Assembly: GCA_945621435.1 (NCBI GenBank)
Contig: CALZBR010000005.1
Location: forward strand, 20,778 to 84,777
Direction of reading: 5' to 3'
Length of the DNA stretch: 64,000 bases
Origin: an uncultured Lachnospiraceae bacterium
Lineage (GTDB): Bacteria > Bacillota > Clostridia > Lachnospirales > Lachnospiraceae
Shown here: one piece after another, positions 16,197-25,024 of the stretch
Layout of the letters: each line of letters starts with the position of its first letter
Numbering within the stretch: position 1 is the stretch's first letter
The notes under the pieces: generated by a model
Told to the model about the DNA's origin: nothing
What the model saw: only the letters and a program-made list of their open reading frames with translations
Database searches by the model: none
Translations under genes and position numbers: made by a program

Positions 16197-17540
16197 ATGA
16201 ATAAAGGATTGTTCACCGGCTGGAAGGATGTCTTCTCTTTTACCTTCAAGCAGGATACCAAAGGAAAATTCCGTAAATCCACCATGGGTGTGGCCGTTGT
16301 TATATTACTGGTGGGAATGGCGATCAGCGTGATCATGGCGCTGGTACAGAAGAGCGACAGTGAGAAGATTTCTCCTATTCAGGTCGTACATGTGGTCAAT
16401 GAAAGTGACCTTGAGCTTCTTCCCTGGCAGCAGTTTTTGGCTATGAATGAAACAGAATATCCCGATGTGACATTTGCCGTAGAAGAGGAGAGTGCGGAAG
16501 CGGTAGCCGCAACCCTCAGTGAGAAGCCCGGTGATGTCATTCTCAAGATTTCCAACGCCGGGGAGGGCTATGAAGTCATCCTGATTCTCCCTGAGAACAG
16601 CGAGGTCACCGAGGGAGACGGAAAGAGCTTTCTGGACGACTTTGGCAATGTCATGGAGACGGCAAAGATGATTTACTCCGGCATTCCCATGGAGAAGCTG
16701 ACCATCGCACTCAGCTCAGTCAGGATAGAAAGCCTGGATGCAGGGGAAAAAGAAAAGAGCATCGGAGAGGAATTAATCTCTGTTTTTCTACCTATGATTT
16801 TTGTTCTGGTAATGTATAGCATGACCCTTACCTACGGTATGACCATGGGAAATGCGGTAAGTGTGGAGAAGACCTCCAAGCTGATGGAAATGATGCTCAC
16901 ACTGACCAAGCCCTACGCCCTGATTACCGGCAAAATACTGGCACTGACTGTAGCAGCGGTGACCCAGATGCTTGTCTGGCTGGTGAGCTTCGGAGGAGGT
17001 TTCCTGTTGGGAGACTATGTGGCAAAGACTGTCGTATATCCTGAGTACAACAATGTGATCATGGAAGTCTTCCATCTGATTAGAGAACAGGGCGGCGGCA
17101 GCGCTTTCTCCGTCGGTGCATGTGTTATGGTTGCCATTGAGATCTGCGTGGGCTTCCTGTTCTTCTGCCTGCTGGCGGCTACCTTCGGGTCTTTGGCAGA
17201 GAAGACGGAGGAGGTTGCCCAGAATATGGGATATTATCAGATCGTCGTAGTGATTGGCTTTATGGCTGCTTATTTGATTCCCATGCAGGAGAAGCCCTGG
17301 ATGACCAACCTTGCCAGACTTTTCCCCTTGAGCAGTGCTTTCATGCTGCCCGGTGACACCCTGATAGGAAATATCACGCTGACAGAGAGCATTTTGTATA
17401 CCCTGCTTCTTTTGGCAGTAACTCTGGTACTGATTCTGGTATCCGGAAAGGTGTACAAGAATCAGCTGTTCCACAGAGGGGAATCCTTCTTCGCAAGAAT
17501 GAAAATGAAGAGGAAGAAGTCAATCGGAGAAACGGTGTAA
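16197..17540 (+). CDS. ABC-2 type permease, second subunit
   Basis: The 447-aa protein shares the layout and the opening phrase of the preceding permease: FTGWKDVFSFTFKQ here, YTGWKDVFRFSFEQ there. This shows the two arose by duplication. One helix near 28-48, an external domain to about 195, then about six helices with SVEKTSKLMEMMLTLTKPYA as the cytoplasmic coupling segment between helices. It starts 2 nt after the upstream stop with AGGAGGGG as ribosome site. It is followed by a GntR-type regulator 20 bp downstream, which may regulate both this operon and the next. Confidence 0.88.
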   Translation: MNKGLFTGWKDVFSFTFKQDTKGKFRKSTMGVAVVILLVGMAISVIMALVQKSDSEKISPIQVVHVVNESDLELLPWQQFLAMNETEYPDVTFAVEEESAEAVAATLSEKPGDVILKISNAGEGYEVILILPENSEVTEGDGKSFLDDFGNVMETAKMIYSGIPMEKLTIALSSVRIESLDAGEKEKSIGEELISVFLPMIFVLVMYSMTLTYGMTMGNAVSVEKTSKLMEMMLTLTKPYALITGKILALTVAAVTQMLVWLVSFGGGFLLGDYVAKTVVYPEYNNVIMEVFHLIREQGGGSAFSVGACVMVAIEICVGFLFFCLLAATFGSLAEKTEEVAQNMGYYQIVVVIGFMAAYLIPMQEKPWMTNLARLFPLSSAFMLPGDTLIGNITLTESILYTLLLLAVTLVLILVSGKVYKNQLFHRGESFFARMKMKRKKSIGETV

Positions 17541-17560
17541 GTGTTTGACAGGAGGACGAT

Positions 17561-17932
17561 TTGAATCTTTTACAAAATTCAGGAGTCCCCATATACCAGC
17601 AAATCGCAGAACAGTTAAAAGCAGATATTCTGGCGGGAAAAATGAGGGAAGGTGAATATCTTCCCTCAATCCGCAGTCTGGCGAAAGACTTGAAAATCAG
17701 TGTAATCACCACTATGAAGGCATATGAACAGCTGGAAGCCGAGGGGCTGGTCACAGCGGCTCAGGGCAAGGGCTTTTATGTGAATGCCCAGGATAGTGAG
17801 ATGCTGAAGGAGCAGCATATGCGAAGGGTGGAGGAGGCCCTGCTTGAGGCAATCCGCGCAGCGGAAGTTGCGGGATTGTCAGGAACGGAGCTTCAGATGA
17901 CTTTGGCCACGTTGTTGAATATCGAAGAATAA
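17561..17932 (+). CDS. GntR-family regulator, YtrA type
   Basis: The 123-aa protein is a short GntR regulator. The winged helix covers about 8-76 (PIYQQIAEQLKADILAGKM, then LPSIRSLAKDLKIS and GKGFYV), with a short C-terminal dimerisation helix pair and no ligand domain, as in YtrA. Start choice: TTG 17561 with GGAGGA at 17551-17556 and 5-nt spacing; no nearby ATG fits. YtrA regulators usually repress the ABC transporter encoded with them, and the ATPase gene begins 35 bp downstream. A signal is not obvious. Confidence 0.9.
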   Translation: MNLLQNSGVPIYQQIAEQLKADILAGKMREGEYLPSIRSLAKDLKISVITTMKAYEQLEAEGLVTAAQGKGFYVNAQDSEMLKEQHMRRVEEALLEAIRAAEVAGLSGTELQMTLATLLNIEE

Positions 17933-17967
17933 CAGTTAGAGAAAGCTGCGTGTAGAGGGAGACTGTG

Positions 17968-18852
17968 ATGGAAATCAGCAGTGTTGTAAAGATAAAGAAT
18001 CTATATAAAAAATATAAGGATTTCGAGCTGTCTGTTCCGGAGCTTGTGCTACCGAAGGGATACGCCACCGCTCTCATTGGAGAAAACGGTGCCGGAAAGA
18101 CTACGTTATTGAACCTTATGGCAGGAATCCGCCTGGACTATAAAGGGGAGATCAGTTATTTTGAGGGCATAAACGCAACGGAGGGCAGGGTTCGGGAACG
18201 GATTGGGTACGTCGGCTCCGGCAATTATTTTCTTCCCCGATGGAATGCAAAACAGATAGAGGAGATCAGCGAAATCCTTTTTGAACATTTTCACAGGGAC
18301 CGGTTCAGAGAGCTCTGCGAGGAATTGAATCTTCCCACGGGCTTTTCCAAGGGCGTGGCAAAGCTGTCCGATGGAAACCGGATGAAGCTGATGCTGGCAG
18401 CAGTACTGGCCAGGGATACGGATTTTTTGATACTGGACGAGCCGGCATCTCCCCTGGATCCGCTGATGCGGGATAAGCTCTGCGACATCCTTCGGGATTA
18501 TCTGGATGTCGGAAACGGAGAACGTTCCGTATTCTTTTCAACCCATAATATCTCGGACATGGAAAATGTCACGGACTATGCGGTGATCATGGAGCATGGA
18601 ACGGTCATAGAACAGGGCTTCGTAGAGGAGTTGAAGGAAAAATATGTGATGGTCAAAGGCGAGGCCGCAGACATAGAAGCCGTAAAGAAGATTGTGGTTG
18701 CCATGAACAAGAGTGCCTACGGCTTCGAGGGAATCTGTCCGGCGGAGAGACTGGATGAAATGGCAGGAATGGATATCTCTGTGGAGGTTCCCACACTGTC
18801 CCAGATCTGCGTGGCGCTGATGAAGGCGAATACACGTCTGAAGCTTACATAA
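17968..18852 (+). CDS. ABC transporter ATP-binding protein (YtrB-like)
   Basis: The 294-aa ATPase has Walker A GENGAGKT at 38-45, the degenerate signature LSDGNRMK and Walker B FLILDEPASPLDP with STHNISD as H-loop. The Asp in the signature and the DUF4162-like tail fit YtrB-type ATPases coupled to a YtrA regulator. ATG 17968 has GAGGGA at 17955-17960. Two small membrane proteins follow and would be the permease partners. Confidence 0.9.
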   Translation: MEISSVVKIKNLYKKYKDFELSVPELVLPKGYATALIGENGAGKTTLLNLMAGIRLDYKGEISYFEGINATEGRVRERIGYVGSGNYFLPRWNAKQIEEISEILFEHFHRDRFRELCEELNLPTGFSKGVAKLSDGNRMKLMLAAVLARDTDFLILDEPASPLDPLMRDKLCDILRDYLDVGNGERSVFFSTHNISDMENVTDYAVIMEHGTVIEQGFVEELKEKYVMVKGEAADIEAVKKIVVAMNKSAYGFEGICPAERLDEMAGMDISVEVPTLSQICVALMKANTRLKLT

Positions 18853-18863
18853 GGGAGAACGGT

Positions 18864-19484
18864 ATGAAAGAAAAAGTGAAAAGCTATTTCGCGGTTACTT
18901 CCCCGGGCTACCGTTTCTTTGTCCTTGGGTTGATGCCGCTGGTGTTTGTGGGAGTGTATGCTGTTTTCTCGGAGAAAGTAAGGGTACTGATGTTATTCAT
19001 ACCCTTTGCGGAGATTGTGACGGACAGCTTTTTCCTGGGCGGAATCCAGGAAAAGGATGCAGAGGGCTTGGACTATCTGAGAAGCTCTTCCCGTGGCATG
19101 GGGGTGCTGAGGGGGACATTGATTGTGGATGTCATCAGGCGCTTCTTTACCATAGCGCTTGTGCTCGGACTTTGCTGCGTGATGAAATGGTTCAGGCTGG
19201 GAGAGGTAGGAGTGATGGATGATTTTATCTTCCCGTTGCTGCTTTGTTACAGTCTGTCGGTTTTCGGAATTTTGATCACCAGATTCCGGATGTATCACTG
19301 GGTCAATCTTGTTGTGGGATATGGGGCTTCCATGATTTCGATCATGTTCCTGTATCTGGTGACAAGAGACGGATTTGGAGTTCTCCGGGGGAGTGCGGTA
19401 TTTGCCGTATTGTCCGTTCTTTTCAGTGTGGTCGCAGTAAAGCTTGCCATGAAGAGGGTTGAGGGAGGCTATTATGATAAGTGA
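18864..19484 (+). CDS. Membrane protein, probable ABC permease subunit
   Basis: The 206-aa protein has about six hydrophobic helices, beginning with YRFFVLGLMPLVFVGVYAVF and ending with FAVLSVLFSVVAVKLAMKR. It has no recognised motif. Its place between a YtrB-like ATPase and another polytopic protein suggests a permease subunit of that exporter. It overlaps the next start by 11 nt. The assignment is contextual. Confidence 0.7.
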   Translation: MKEKVKSYFAVTSPGYRFFVLGLMPLVFVGVYAVFSEKVRVLMLFIPFAEIVTDSFFLGGIQEKDAEGLDYLRSSSRGMGVLRGTLIVDVIRRFFTIALVLGLCCVMKWFRLGEVGVMDDFIFPLLLCYSLSVFGILITRFRMYHWVNLVVGYGASMISIMFLYLVTRDGFGVLRGSAVFAVLSVLFSVVAVKLAMKRVEGGYYDK

Positions 19485-20145
19485 TTTGAGGCTTGGCTTT
19501 CGGCTGCTGAGATATGCGCATAATCTAAAATTCATTGCAGTCATGGGGACGATTACAACCTTGCTTGGGATAGGAATGTGCAGCCTTGATGCCTGGCAGT
19601 CAGAGTTCTATCTGGGAGGCTATTTTACCATGTTATTTGCTTTTGCCGTGATACAGACCTATGGAACCTTGAATACATCCGCATTTGTTCAGGTCTCACC
19701 CCACAGGAAGAAGCTTCAGACCTCTGTCCCCGCAGTACTTAATCTGTTTTGCATGAGCTTCGGATATCTGATTGTGGTTTTGACAGAGGCTGTGATTGTC
19801 TGCGTCAGACCTGCAGGTATGAAAAGCGCTTGTATTACACTGCTGGTTACTGCCGTTTTTATGGGATTTGTGATAGTTTACGGTGCTTATTGCGTGAAGT
19901 ATTATTTTTTCGCCACGTTGCTTTTTATAGCATTTTTTACAATATGCTATTGTTTCCTTATGGGATACCTTGAAAAAATAGAAGCGCTGATACAGGGGGG
20001 CTGGAGCGTGTTTGCGCTGATTTCGGCTCTGGGGCTTGTCGGATTGTGGGTATGTGCAGGACTGCACTACCTTATTGCTCTTGCTGTTTACCGCAAACCC
20101 GCTTCCAAGTACGCACAGTGCCACGGACTGAGAAAGTATATGTAA
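19474..20145 (+). CDS. Membrane protein, probable ABC permease subunit
   Basis: The 223-aa protein has about six helices, e.g. LKFIAVMGTITTLLGIGMC and the C-terminal VFALISALGLVGLWVCAGLH. ATG 19474 has GGGAGG at 19463-19468, inside the end of the previous gene. The LNTSAFVQVSPHRKKLQTSV segment after helix 2 is the kind of cytoplasmic coupling loop seen in ABC-2 permeases. It ends the YtrA-associated operon. No family was recognised with certainty. Confidence 0.68.
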   Translation: MISDLRLGFRLLRYAHNLKFIAVMGTITTLLGIGMCSLDAWQSEFYLGGYFTMLFAFAVIQTYGTLNTSAFVQVSPHRKKLQTSVPAVLNLFCMSFGYLIVVLTEAVIVCVRPAGMKSACITLLVTAVFMGFVIVYGAYCVKYYFFATLLFIAFFTICYCFLMGYLEKIEALIQGGWSVFALISALGLVGLWVCAGLHYLIALAVYRKPASKYAQCHGLRKYM

Positions 20146-20171
20146 TTTTACGAATCTAAAGGAGAGAAGCT

Positions 20172-20480
20172 ATGGTTAAGCATATGATTATTTGGACATT
20201 GAAGGATACCCTGACAGCAGAGGAAAAGGCAACTGTCAAACAGGGAATCAAAGAAGGACTGGAGGGACTGGCAGGGAAGATTCCGGGACTTCTGGATATC
20301 AGGGTGCAGACGGAGGGACTTCCCGGCTCCAATGCCGATCTGCTGCTGGATTCCACTTTTGCGGATGAAGCGTCCCTGAAGGGTTACGCGGTACATCCGG
20401 AGCATGTGGCGGTAGCGGATGGCAGGGTGCGACCCTATACTGCAGTGAGAAGCTGTATCGATTACGAGATTGAGGATTAG
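20172..20480 (+). CDS. Dabb-family (stress-responsive A/B barrel) protein
   Basis: The 102-aa protein fits the Dabb fold: opening strand MVKHMIIWTLKD, a helix, LLDIRVQTEG, a strand with DLLLDSTFADEASLKGYAVH and HPEHVAVA. The H-x-x-H/V arrangement after the YAVHPEH segment is a family hallmark. The family forms dimeric ferredoxin-like barrels of mostly unknown function. It starts at ATG 20172 after AAAGGAGAG and appears to be a single gene. Confidence 0.85.
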   Translation: MVKHMIIWTLKDTLTAEEKATVKQGIKEGLEGLAGKIPGLLDIRVQTEGLPGSNADLLLDSTFADEASLKGYAVHPEHVAVADGRVRPYTAVRSCIDYEIED

Positions 20481-20601
20481 GATAAAAAATTTATTTTTTG
20501 TTGTAACTTTTCTGAACTCCCATTCATCTAATAGATAGAAGCAAATAACCGGGACATGAAGCCGTTTTTATCGGCGATAATTCGAGGAGATGAAGGCACA
20601 T

Positions 20602-21564
20602 ATGGCACAGGGAAGCAGAGGACGAAAAAGTTCATATCACAGAAAAGTTAAGAAGAGAATCAGGATGCTGTTGCTATATCTTGGGGAAACCATCGTTATT
20701 TCCTGCATGTTCTTTTTTATATTGTGTTTTGGAAGCAAGGCAGGAGAAGAAAATAATTGGAATGATGCCCGGGACAGGGAAGTGTATTTTGAAGGTTCGG
20801 AAGGTCAGGGGGCTGAAAATATCGGAGAGGGTATTTTTGACGAAAATGCAGAAGAAGATATTCTTGACGAAAGCACCGGGGATGTCATTCGTGGCGGAGT
20901 GAACGAAAGTGTCACGGAGAAGCGGGATGAGAAGGACAGCTATGATTATTCCGCCCCGGTTCCCGAGAGCGATATGGTTGACAGGAGTTACTTTGACGAT
21001 GCTGTATTTATCGGCGATTCCAGAACCATGGGGCTTATTGATACCATGAAGCTGACAAATGCCGTTAGCTTTGCGGAAAAGGGAATGATGGTGGACAGCG
21101 TCCTCCTGGATCCTATCGTAAAAAGAGGAAATAAAAAGATAACGGTGATAGAAGCCCTGAAGGAAATGGAATTTTCGAAGGTTTATATCATGTTTGGAAT
21201 CAATGAAACAGGCTGGGTATACAGTGAAGTATTTATCCAAAAATACGGTGAGATGATTGATGCAATCAGGGAAATCAATCCGGAAGCGGTGATTTATGTG
21301 CAGGAAATCATGCCCGTGACCCACAAGGTTTCTGATAACCACAGATATATCAAGAACCGGAAAATATATGAATATAACAGTCTGATCAGGGATATGGCAG
21401 AGGAAAAAGAGATTTATCTGATTGATACGGCGGGAGCCTTTGAGACAGAGGACGGAAGCCTGCCGGATGATGTGGCGCCGGACGGAATTCATCTGACCAA
21501 GGAATATTGTGAAAAATGGTTGGAATATCTGGAGACTCATACGGTTACCGGTGGAGAGAGTTGA
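20602..21564 (+). CDS. Surface-anchored SGNH/GDSL-type hydrolase
   Basis: The 320-aa protein has a basic N-terminus, one membrane helix at about 22-44, a Glu/Asp-rich linker to about 120 and an SGNH hydrolase domain. Catalytic blocks are visible: FIGDSRTMG (Ser140), MFGINETGW (Asn201) and APDGIHLT (Asp294, His297). Such membrane-tethered SGNH enzymes act as esterases or O-acetyl hydrolases on wall glycans or lipids. ATG 20590 is an in-frame alternative start, but its ribosome site would touch the start codon, so 20602 is preferred. Confidence 0.85.
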   Translation: MAQGSRGRKSSYHRKVKKRIRMLLLYLGETIVISCMFFFILCFGSKAGEENNWNDARDREVYFEGSEGQGAENIGEGIFDENAEEDILDESTGDVIRGGVNESVTEKRDEKDSYDYSAPVPESDMVDRSYFDDAVFIGDSRTMGLIDTMKLTNAVSFAEKGMMVDSVLLDPIVKRGNKKITVIEALKEMEFSKVYIMFGINETGWVYSEVFIQKYGEMIDAIREINPEAVIYVQEIMPVTHKVSDNHRYIKNRKIYEYNSLIRDMAEEKEIYLIDTAGAFETEDGSLPDDVAPDGIHLTKEYCEKWLEYLETHTVTGGES

Positions 21565-21604
21565 AGAACAAAGGAGTGGAAACTGACAGACATTGAATTT
21601 ATGA

Positions 21605-21633
21605 TTGATTTTCGTAGACTGCCATGCTATAAT
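21605..21633 (+). promoter_or_regulatory. SigA promoter of the queuosine operon
   Basis: TTGATT (21605-21610), 17-nt spacer, TATAAT (21628-21633). Transcription would begin near 21640, directly before the aptamer. Confidence 0.75.
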
Positions 21634-21650
21634 TTCACTTGCTGAAGAGC

Positions 21651-21693
21651 CGACAGTTCGTTTGTACCATCCTGTCGTTAAACAAAACCAGGG
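21651..21693 (+). ncRNA. preQ1-I riboswitch aptamer
   Basis: P1 is CGACAG (21651-21656) pairing with CTGTCG (21672-21677). The base just before the 3' P1 strand is C21671, the position that pairs with preQ1 in class I aptamers. An A-rich tail follows (21678-21693) which closely resembles the tail of the Thermoanaerobacter class I aptamer. Loop bases can form the short P2 pseudoknot with the tail. A terminator hairpin follows at 21727, and the next two genes are a queuosine-precursor transporter and queF, the expected targets. Known: such riboswitches shut off expression when preQ1 is abundant. Confidence 0.75.
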
Positions 21694-21726
21694 CTGCCAT
21701 ACGATTGATCTGACTATGTGATTTGG

Positions 21727-21757
21727 TGCAGTACTGTGTTTGCAGTACTGCATTTTT
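21727..21757 (+). terminator. Riboswitch-controlled terminator
   Basis: TGCAGTACTG (21727-21736) pairs perfectly with CAGTACTGCA (21743-21752), followed by five T residues. It lies between the preQ1 aptamer and the coding region, so it is the expression platform. Confidence 0.85.
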
Positions 21758-21799
21758 CATGCCCTGAAAAAACGGATGTGTTTTGAAGGAGGAATTGCG

Positions 21800-22480
21800 A
21801 TGAGCGAAAAGAAAAGTGTTTCAAATCTCTTTGTGGTGGTGGCGGTAATCTATGTGACCTGTCTGCTGCTGTCCAACCTGATTGCCGGAAAGATGTGGGC
21901 GGTAACCGCAGACATAACACTTCCGGCAGCGGTTATCCTGTTTCCGATTACTTATATTTTCGGCGATGTTTTTACCGAGGTATACGGCTTCAGGAACGCC
22001 AGAACCATTATCTGGCTGGGCTTTGCCTGCAGTTTTTTTGCGGTGTTGATTTATCTGATTACCATTGCCCTGCCCCATCCCGGCTATTGGGGCAATCAGG
22101 AGGCCTATGCCGTAGTCATGGGAACGACGCCCAGAGTTGCGATGGCTTCCTTTACAGGTTATCTCTTTGGGGAATTTTCCAATTCCATGATTCTTTCCAG
22201 GCTGAAGGTGAAGACCCGGGGAAAGAAGCTTTGGCTGAGAACCATCTTGTCCACGGTTGTCGGGGAAGGATTTGACTCCGTTATCTTTATTATGATATCC
22301 TTTTGGGGAACCATGGAGAATTCGGTGGTGCTGCAGATGATCCTGTTTCAGTACCTGTTCAAGGTGGGATATGAGGTGATATTTACACCTGTAACCTATG
22401 GGGTAGTGAACTGGCTGAAGAAAAAGGAAAATACAGATACTTACGACTATGATGTAAAATATAACGTGATCAGGGGGTAA
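21800..22480 (+). CDS. Queuosine precursor transporter (YhhQ/VUT family)
   Basis: The 226-aa membrane protein has about six helices and the family signature [19 protein letters not shown] followed by [11 protein letters not shown]. YhhQ-family proteins take up queuosine precursors (preQ0, preQ1). Start choice: ATG 21800 has GAAGGAGG at 21785-21792; upstream ATG 21740 lies inside the terminator hairpin. A preQ1 riboswitch upstream and queF 2 bp downstream support salvage of the precursor. COG1738-type naming would also fit. Confidence 0.92.
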   Translation: MSEKKSVSNLFVVVAVIYVTCLLLSNLIAGKMWAVTADITLPAAVILFPITYIFGDVFTEVYGFRNARTIIWLGFACSFFAVLIYLITIALPHPGYWGNQEAYAVVMGTTPRVAMASFTGYLFGEFSNSMILSRLKVKTRGKKLWLRTILSTVVGEGFDSVIFIMISFWGTMENSVVLQMILFQYLFKVGYEVIFTPVTYGVVNWLKKKENTDTYDYDVKYNVIRG

Positions 22481-22482
22481 CT

Positions 22483-22965
22483 ATGAGAGAAAAAGAACAA
22501 TTGACAAAGCTTGGAAGTCAGGGAACCGAATACGCTTCCGAATATTCGGCGGAATTATTGGAGTCCTTCAGCAACAAGCATCCTGAGAATGACTATTTTG
22601 TGAAGTTCAACTGTCCTGAGTTTACCAGCCTCTGTCCCATTACCGGACAGCCGGATTTTGCTACCATTACCATCTCCTATGTGCCGGAGGAACGCCTGGT
22701 GGAAAGCAAATCCCTGAAGCTCTATCTCTTTTCCTTCAGGAATCACGGAGACTTTCATGAGGATGTGGTCAATGTGATCATGAAGGATCTGATAAAGCTG
22801 TTGGATCCAAAGTACATTGAGGTGTTGGGCAGATTCCTTCCCAGAGGAGGCATTTCCATCGATCCCTACTGCAATTACGGCAAAAAGGGTACGAAATGGG
22901 AGCAGGTAGCGCTGAACCGAATGACCTATCATGATATGTATCCGGAAAAAATAGATAACCGTTAG
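22483..22965 (+). CDS. queF: NADPH-dependent 7-cyano-7-deazaguanine reductase
   Basis: The 160-aa enzyme reduces preQ0 to preQ1 in queuosine synthesis. The nucleophile Cys51 lies in [13 protein letters not shown] with Asp58 as proton donor. The QueF substrate motif [19 protein letters not shown] is intact. The length is that of the short YkvM-type QueF. It follows the transporter by 2 bp under the same riboswitch. Genes for the earlier steps (queC, queD, queE) are not next to it, so this operon may rely on imported preQ0. Confidence 0.96.
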   Translation: MREKEQLTKLGSQGTEYASEYSAELLESFSNKHPENDYFVKFNCPEFTSLCPITGQPDFATITISYVPEERLVESKSLKLYLFSFRNHGDFHEDVVNVIMKDLIKLLDPKYIEVLGRFLPRGGISIDPYCNYGKKGTKWEQVALNRMTYHDMYPEKIDNR

Positions 22966-23001
22966 ATGGTAAAGGAATTGCAGCCTGTTAGTGCCCGGTG
23001 T

Positions 23002-23859
23002 TTAGCTGAATTGGGCATTGTACAGGCTGTAATAAAATCCTTTTCTATGAATGAGTTCCTCGTGGGTTCCCTGAAATGCCCAGGTATCCTGCAATACCAT
23101 GGTCTGTTCCGGCACAAGGGCATCCGGGGCGTCTGCAGGCTCTTCCTCCTGATTTAGCAATTCAAATACCCACTCTGCTGCTGATAAGGAAGAATAGAGC
23201 TCGTTCATGATGTTTGCAATTTCATTGATAGGTCCGGAAAATTTCCTGGAATATAACACGAAGGAGGAAATCTGTCCAAGAGTAATCATGGAATTCGTAT
23301 GTAAAACGAACCCCGGGATGGCTATGAGGCAAAGCCCCAGATTGTTGATGACATTTATGCCGGAACCAATGGTACAACCGTAATATTCTGCATCGTAATA
23401 GGAATCCGCCGCGGCAAGATTGATTTTGTCAAAACGTTGATTGATTTTTTCTTCGTAAGTATATGCCTGAATGGTCTTCTGACCGGTAATCATTTCTTCC
23501 ACAAAGCCGTTCATCTTGCCGTAAGCCTTGGAAAGCCGGGAGAACTTGGGCTGCGTAAGCTTTTTCGTACGTATGGTGTAAAAAAAGCTTACGGGTAACC
23601 TCAGAAGCTTGTCAAAAACATCCTGTCTCAGGTTGACCGCTATTTTCCGGCTGACGTTGGTCATCAGAATGTTAATGGAAATGGTTAATATGGCAAACCC
23701 TGCGTATTTGGGACCAAGCGGGGACAACAGATTGCCTGCAAAGCAGAGGGCGAGGATTGCCATGCAGGCATAGCGATACTTCCCTACATAGGTAAGAAGC
23801 CTGAGCAAAGTTCTCTTTGTGCCCTTTGGCTTTTTTTGGATGATATCATTTTCAGCCAT
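23002..23859 (-). pseudogene. ABC exporter with transmembrane and nucleotide-binding domains deleted
   Basis: The open frame encodes 285 aa, about half of a normal ABC exporter. The N-terminus, then LLRLPVSFFYTIRTKK and LSKAYGKMNGFVEEMITGQK are typical exporter pieces, but blocks between them are absent. After the linker ending LVPEQ, Walker A is missing. Only the Q-loop piece TMVLQDTWAFQG remains, joined straight to the terminal THEELIHRKGFYYSLYNAQF. The signature and Walker B are gone, so ATPase function is impossible. At least three in-frame deletions explain this. The partner gene lies just upstream and is also decayed. Confidence 0.8.
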
Positions 23860-23872
23860 TGTTTACCTCCCT

Positions 23873-24160
23873 AAGTCATTTGCCTTGGAAAACATCATGA
23901 AGATTCGGTTCCGACCACCTACACCCATCAGAATCATATTGAAATAGGTGAGGAAGGCCAGGATAACACCGGGTTTAGTGATGCCTGCTGTATGCCGGCG
24001 TACAGAGGGATCCCCTTTTTGGATATCATTAGAACAGCGGCAATGAGAATGGGCGAGCGAATTCCCATGGTCAGCGTGATCCGGATAAAGTTCTGCACGT
24101 TATAGGAATCAGAAATTCTGAGAAGGTTCCGATAAATTTAATCGAAAACGCCAGAAGAAC
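23873..24160 (-). pseudogene. Remnant of the partner ABC exporter gene
   Basis: On the reverse strand two stretches of ABC-exporter membrane domain can be read in different frames. YNVQNFIRITLTMGIRSPIL (about 24105-24045) matches the start of the intracellular loop and helix 3. AFLTYFNMILM followed by RIFMMFSKANDLGR (about 23955-23873) matches the end of the membrane domain. The ATPase domain is entirely absent. It lies 13 bp before the next decayed exporter gene, so a heterodimeric exporter was once encoded here. Confidence 0.6.
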
Positions 24161-24283
24161 AGTTTTTAGGTAGACCTAAATCCTGACACAACAAACCTGT
24201 TGTATAGCATTAGAAAAGAAAAATAAATCCGGAAATTGAGATTCTGACAAGATTTATATAGATTTTCTGAAAGTAATTTAAAA

Positions 24284-24297
24284 TGTAAGGGTTTACA
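24284..24297 (+). promoter_or_regulatory. LacI-type operator upstream of KDPG aldolase
   Basis: TGTAAGGGTTTACA is an imperfect copy of the perfect palindrome at 26221. It overlaps TTTACA (24292-24297), which with TAACAT 17 nt downstream could be the promoter. The aldolase starts at 24374. Confidence 0.6.
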
Positions 24298-24373
24298 CTT
24301 ATGGAATCATCTGATAACATCAGTATAGACAGAAACTATAAAAGTGCAAAAGCACTGATAAAGGAGAATAAAT

Positions 24374-25012
24374 ATGAATCAGATTTTAGAAGAACTTTCC
24401 AGAATCGGTATTGTGCCTGTTGTTGTGATCAATGATGCAAAGGATGCCAAGCCTTTGGCGGAGGCTCTGGTTAGGGGGGGGCTTCCCTGCGCAGAAGTAA
24501 CCTTCCGTACGGATGCAGCGGAAGAATCCATTCGGATAATCAGCGAGAACTATCCTGATATGCTGGTGGGAGCGGGTACTGTGTTAACTACCGAACAGGT
24601 TGATCGTGCAGTGGCTGCGGGTGCGAAGTTTATCGTGGCACCCGGGTTGAACCCGAAGGTTGTGGAATACTGTGTAAAGAAAGGGATTCCCGTAGCACCC
24701 GGAACAGCCACGCCCTCGGAGATGGAACAGGCTATGAGCTTCGGACTGGATGTTGTGAAGTTTTTCCCTGCAGAGAACAACGGAGGACTTTCCATGATTA
24801 AGGCGGTTGCCGCTCCCTATGTAGGGCTGAAGTTCATGCCTACAGGCGGAATTAATGCCACCAATGTCCGGGATTATCTGGCTTATGACCGTATTTTGTG
24901 CTGCGGCGGAAGCTGGATGGTAAAGGGTGACCTGATTAAAGCAGGGGATTTTGCTAAGATTGAAGAGCTGACAAGGGAAGCAGCGGCAATCGTAAAGGAA
25001 GTCCGCGGATAA
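24374..25012 (+). CDS. eda: 2-keto-3-deoxy-6-phosphogluconate (KDPG) aldolase
   Basis: The 212-aa class I aldolase splits KDPG into pyruvate and glyceraldehyde 3-phosphate. Catalytic Glu41 (CAEVTFRT) and Schiff-base Lys129 (VVKFFPAE) are present, as are APGLNPKVVEYC and APGTATPSEMEQA. The length is typical. It has its own ribosome site (AAGGAG) and a LacI-type operator upstream. With UxaC and KDG kinase nearby it completes the last step of hexuronate breakdown. Some relatives use 4-hydroxy-2-oxoglutarate as well. Confidence 0.95.
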   Translation: MNQILEELSRIGIVPVVVINDAKDAKPLAEALVRGGLPCAEVTFRTDAAEESIRIISENYPDMLVGAGTVLTTEQVDRAVAAGAKFIVAPGLNPKVVEYCVKKGIPVAPGTATPSEMEQAMSFGLDVVKFFPAENNGGLSMIKAVAAPYVGLKFMPTGGINATNVRDYLAYDRILCCGGSWMVKGDLIKAGDFAKIEELTREAAAIVKEVRG

Positions 25013-25024
25013 AAAATACGTTTT

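Noticed and set aside
20503..20540. TGTAAC box with TCTAATAG downstream as an ECF promoter of the SGNH hydrolase gene
   Set aside because: The spacing differs from the candidate sites at 10680 and 11297, which also differ from each other, so no common ECF motif can be defended.
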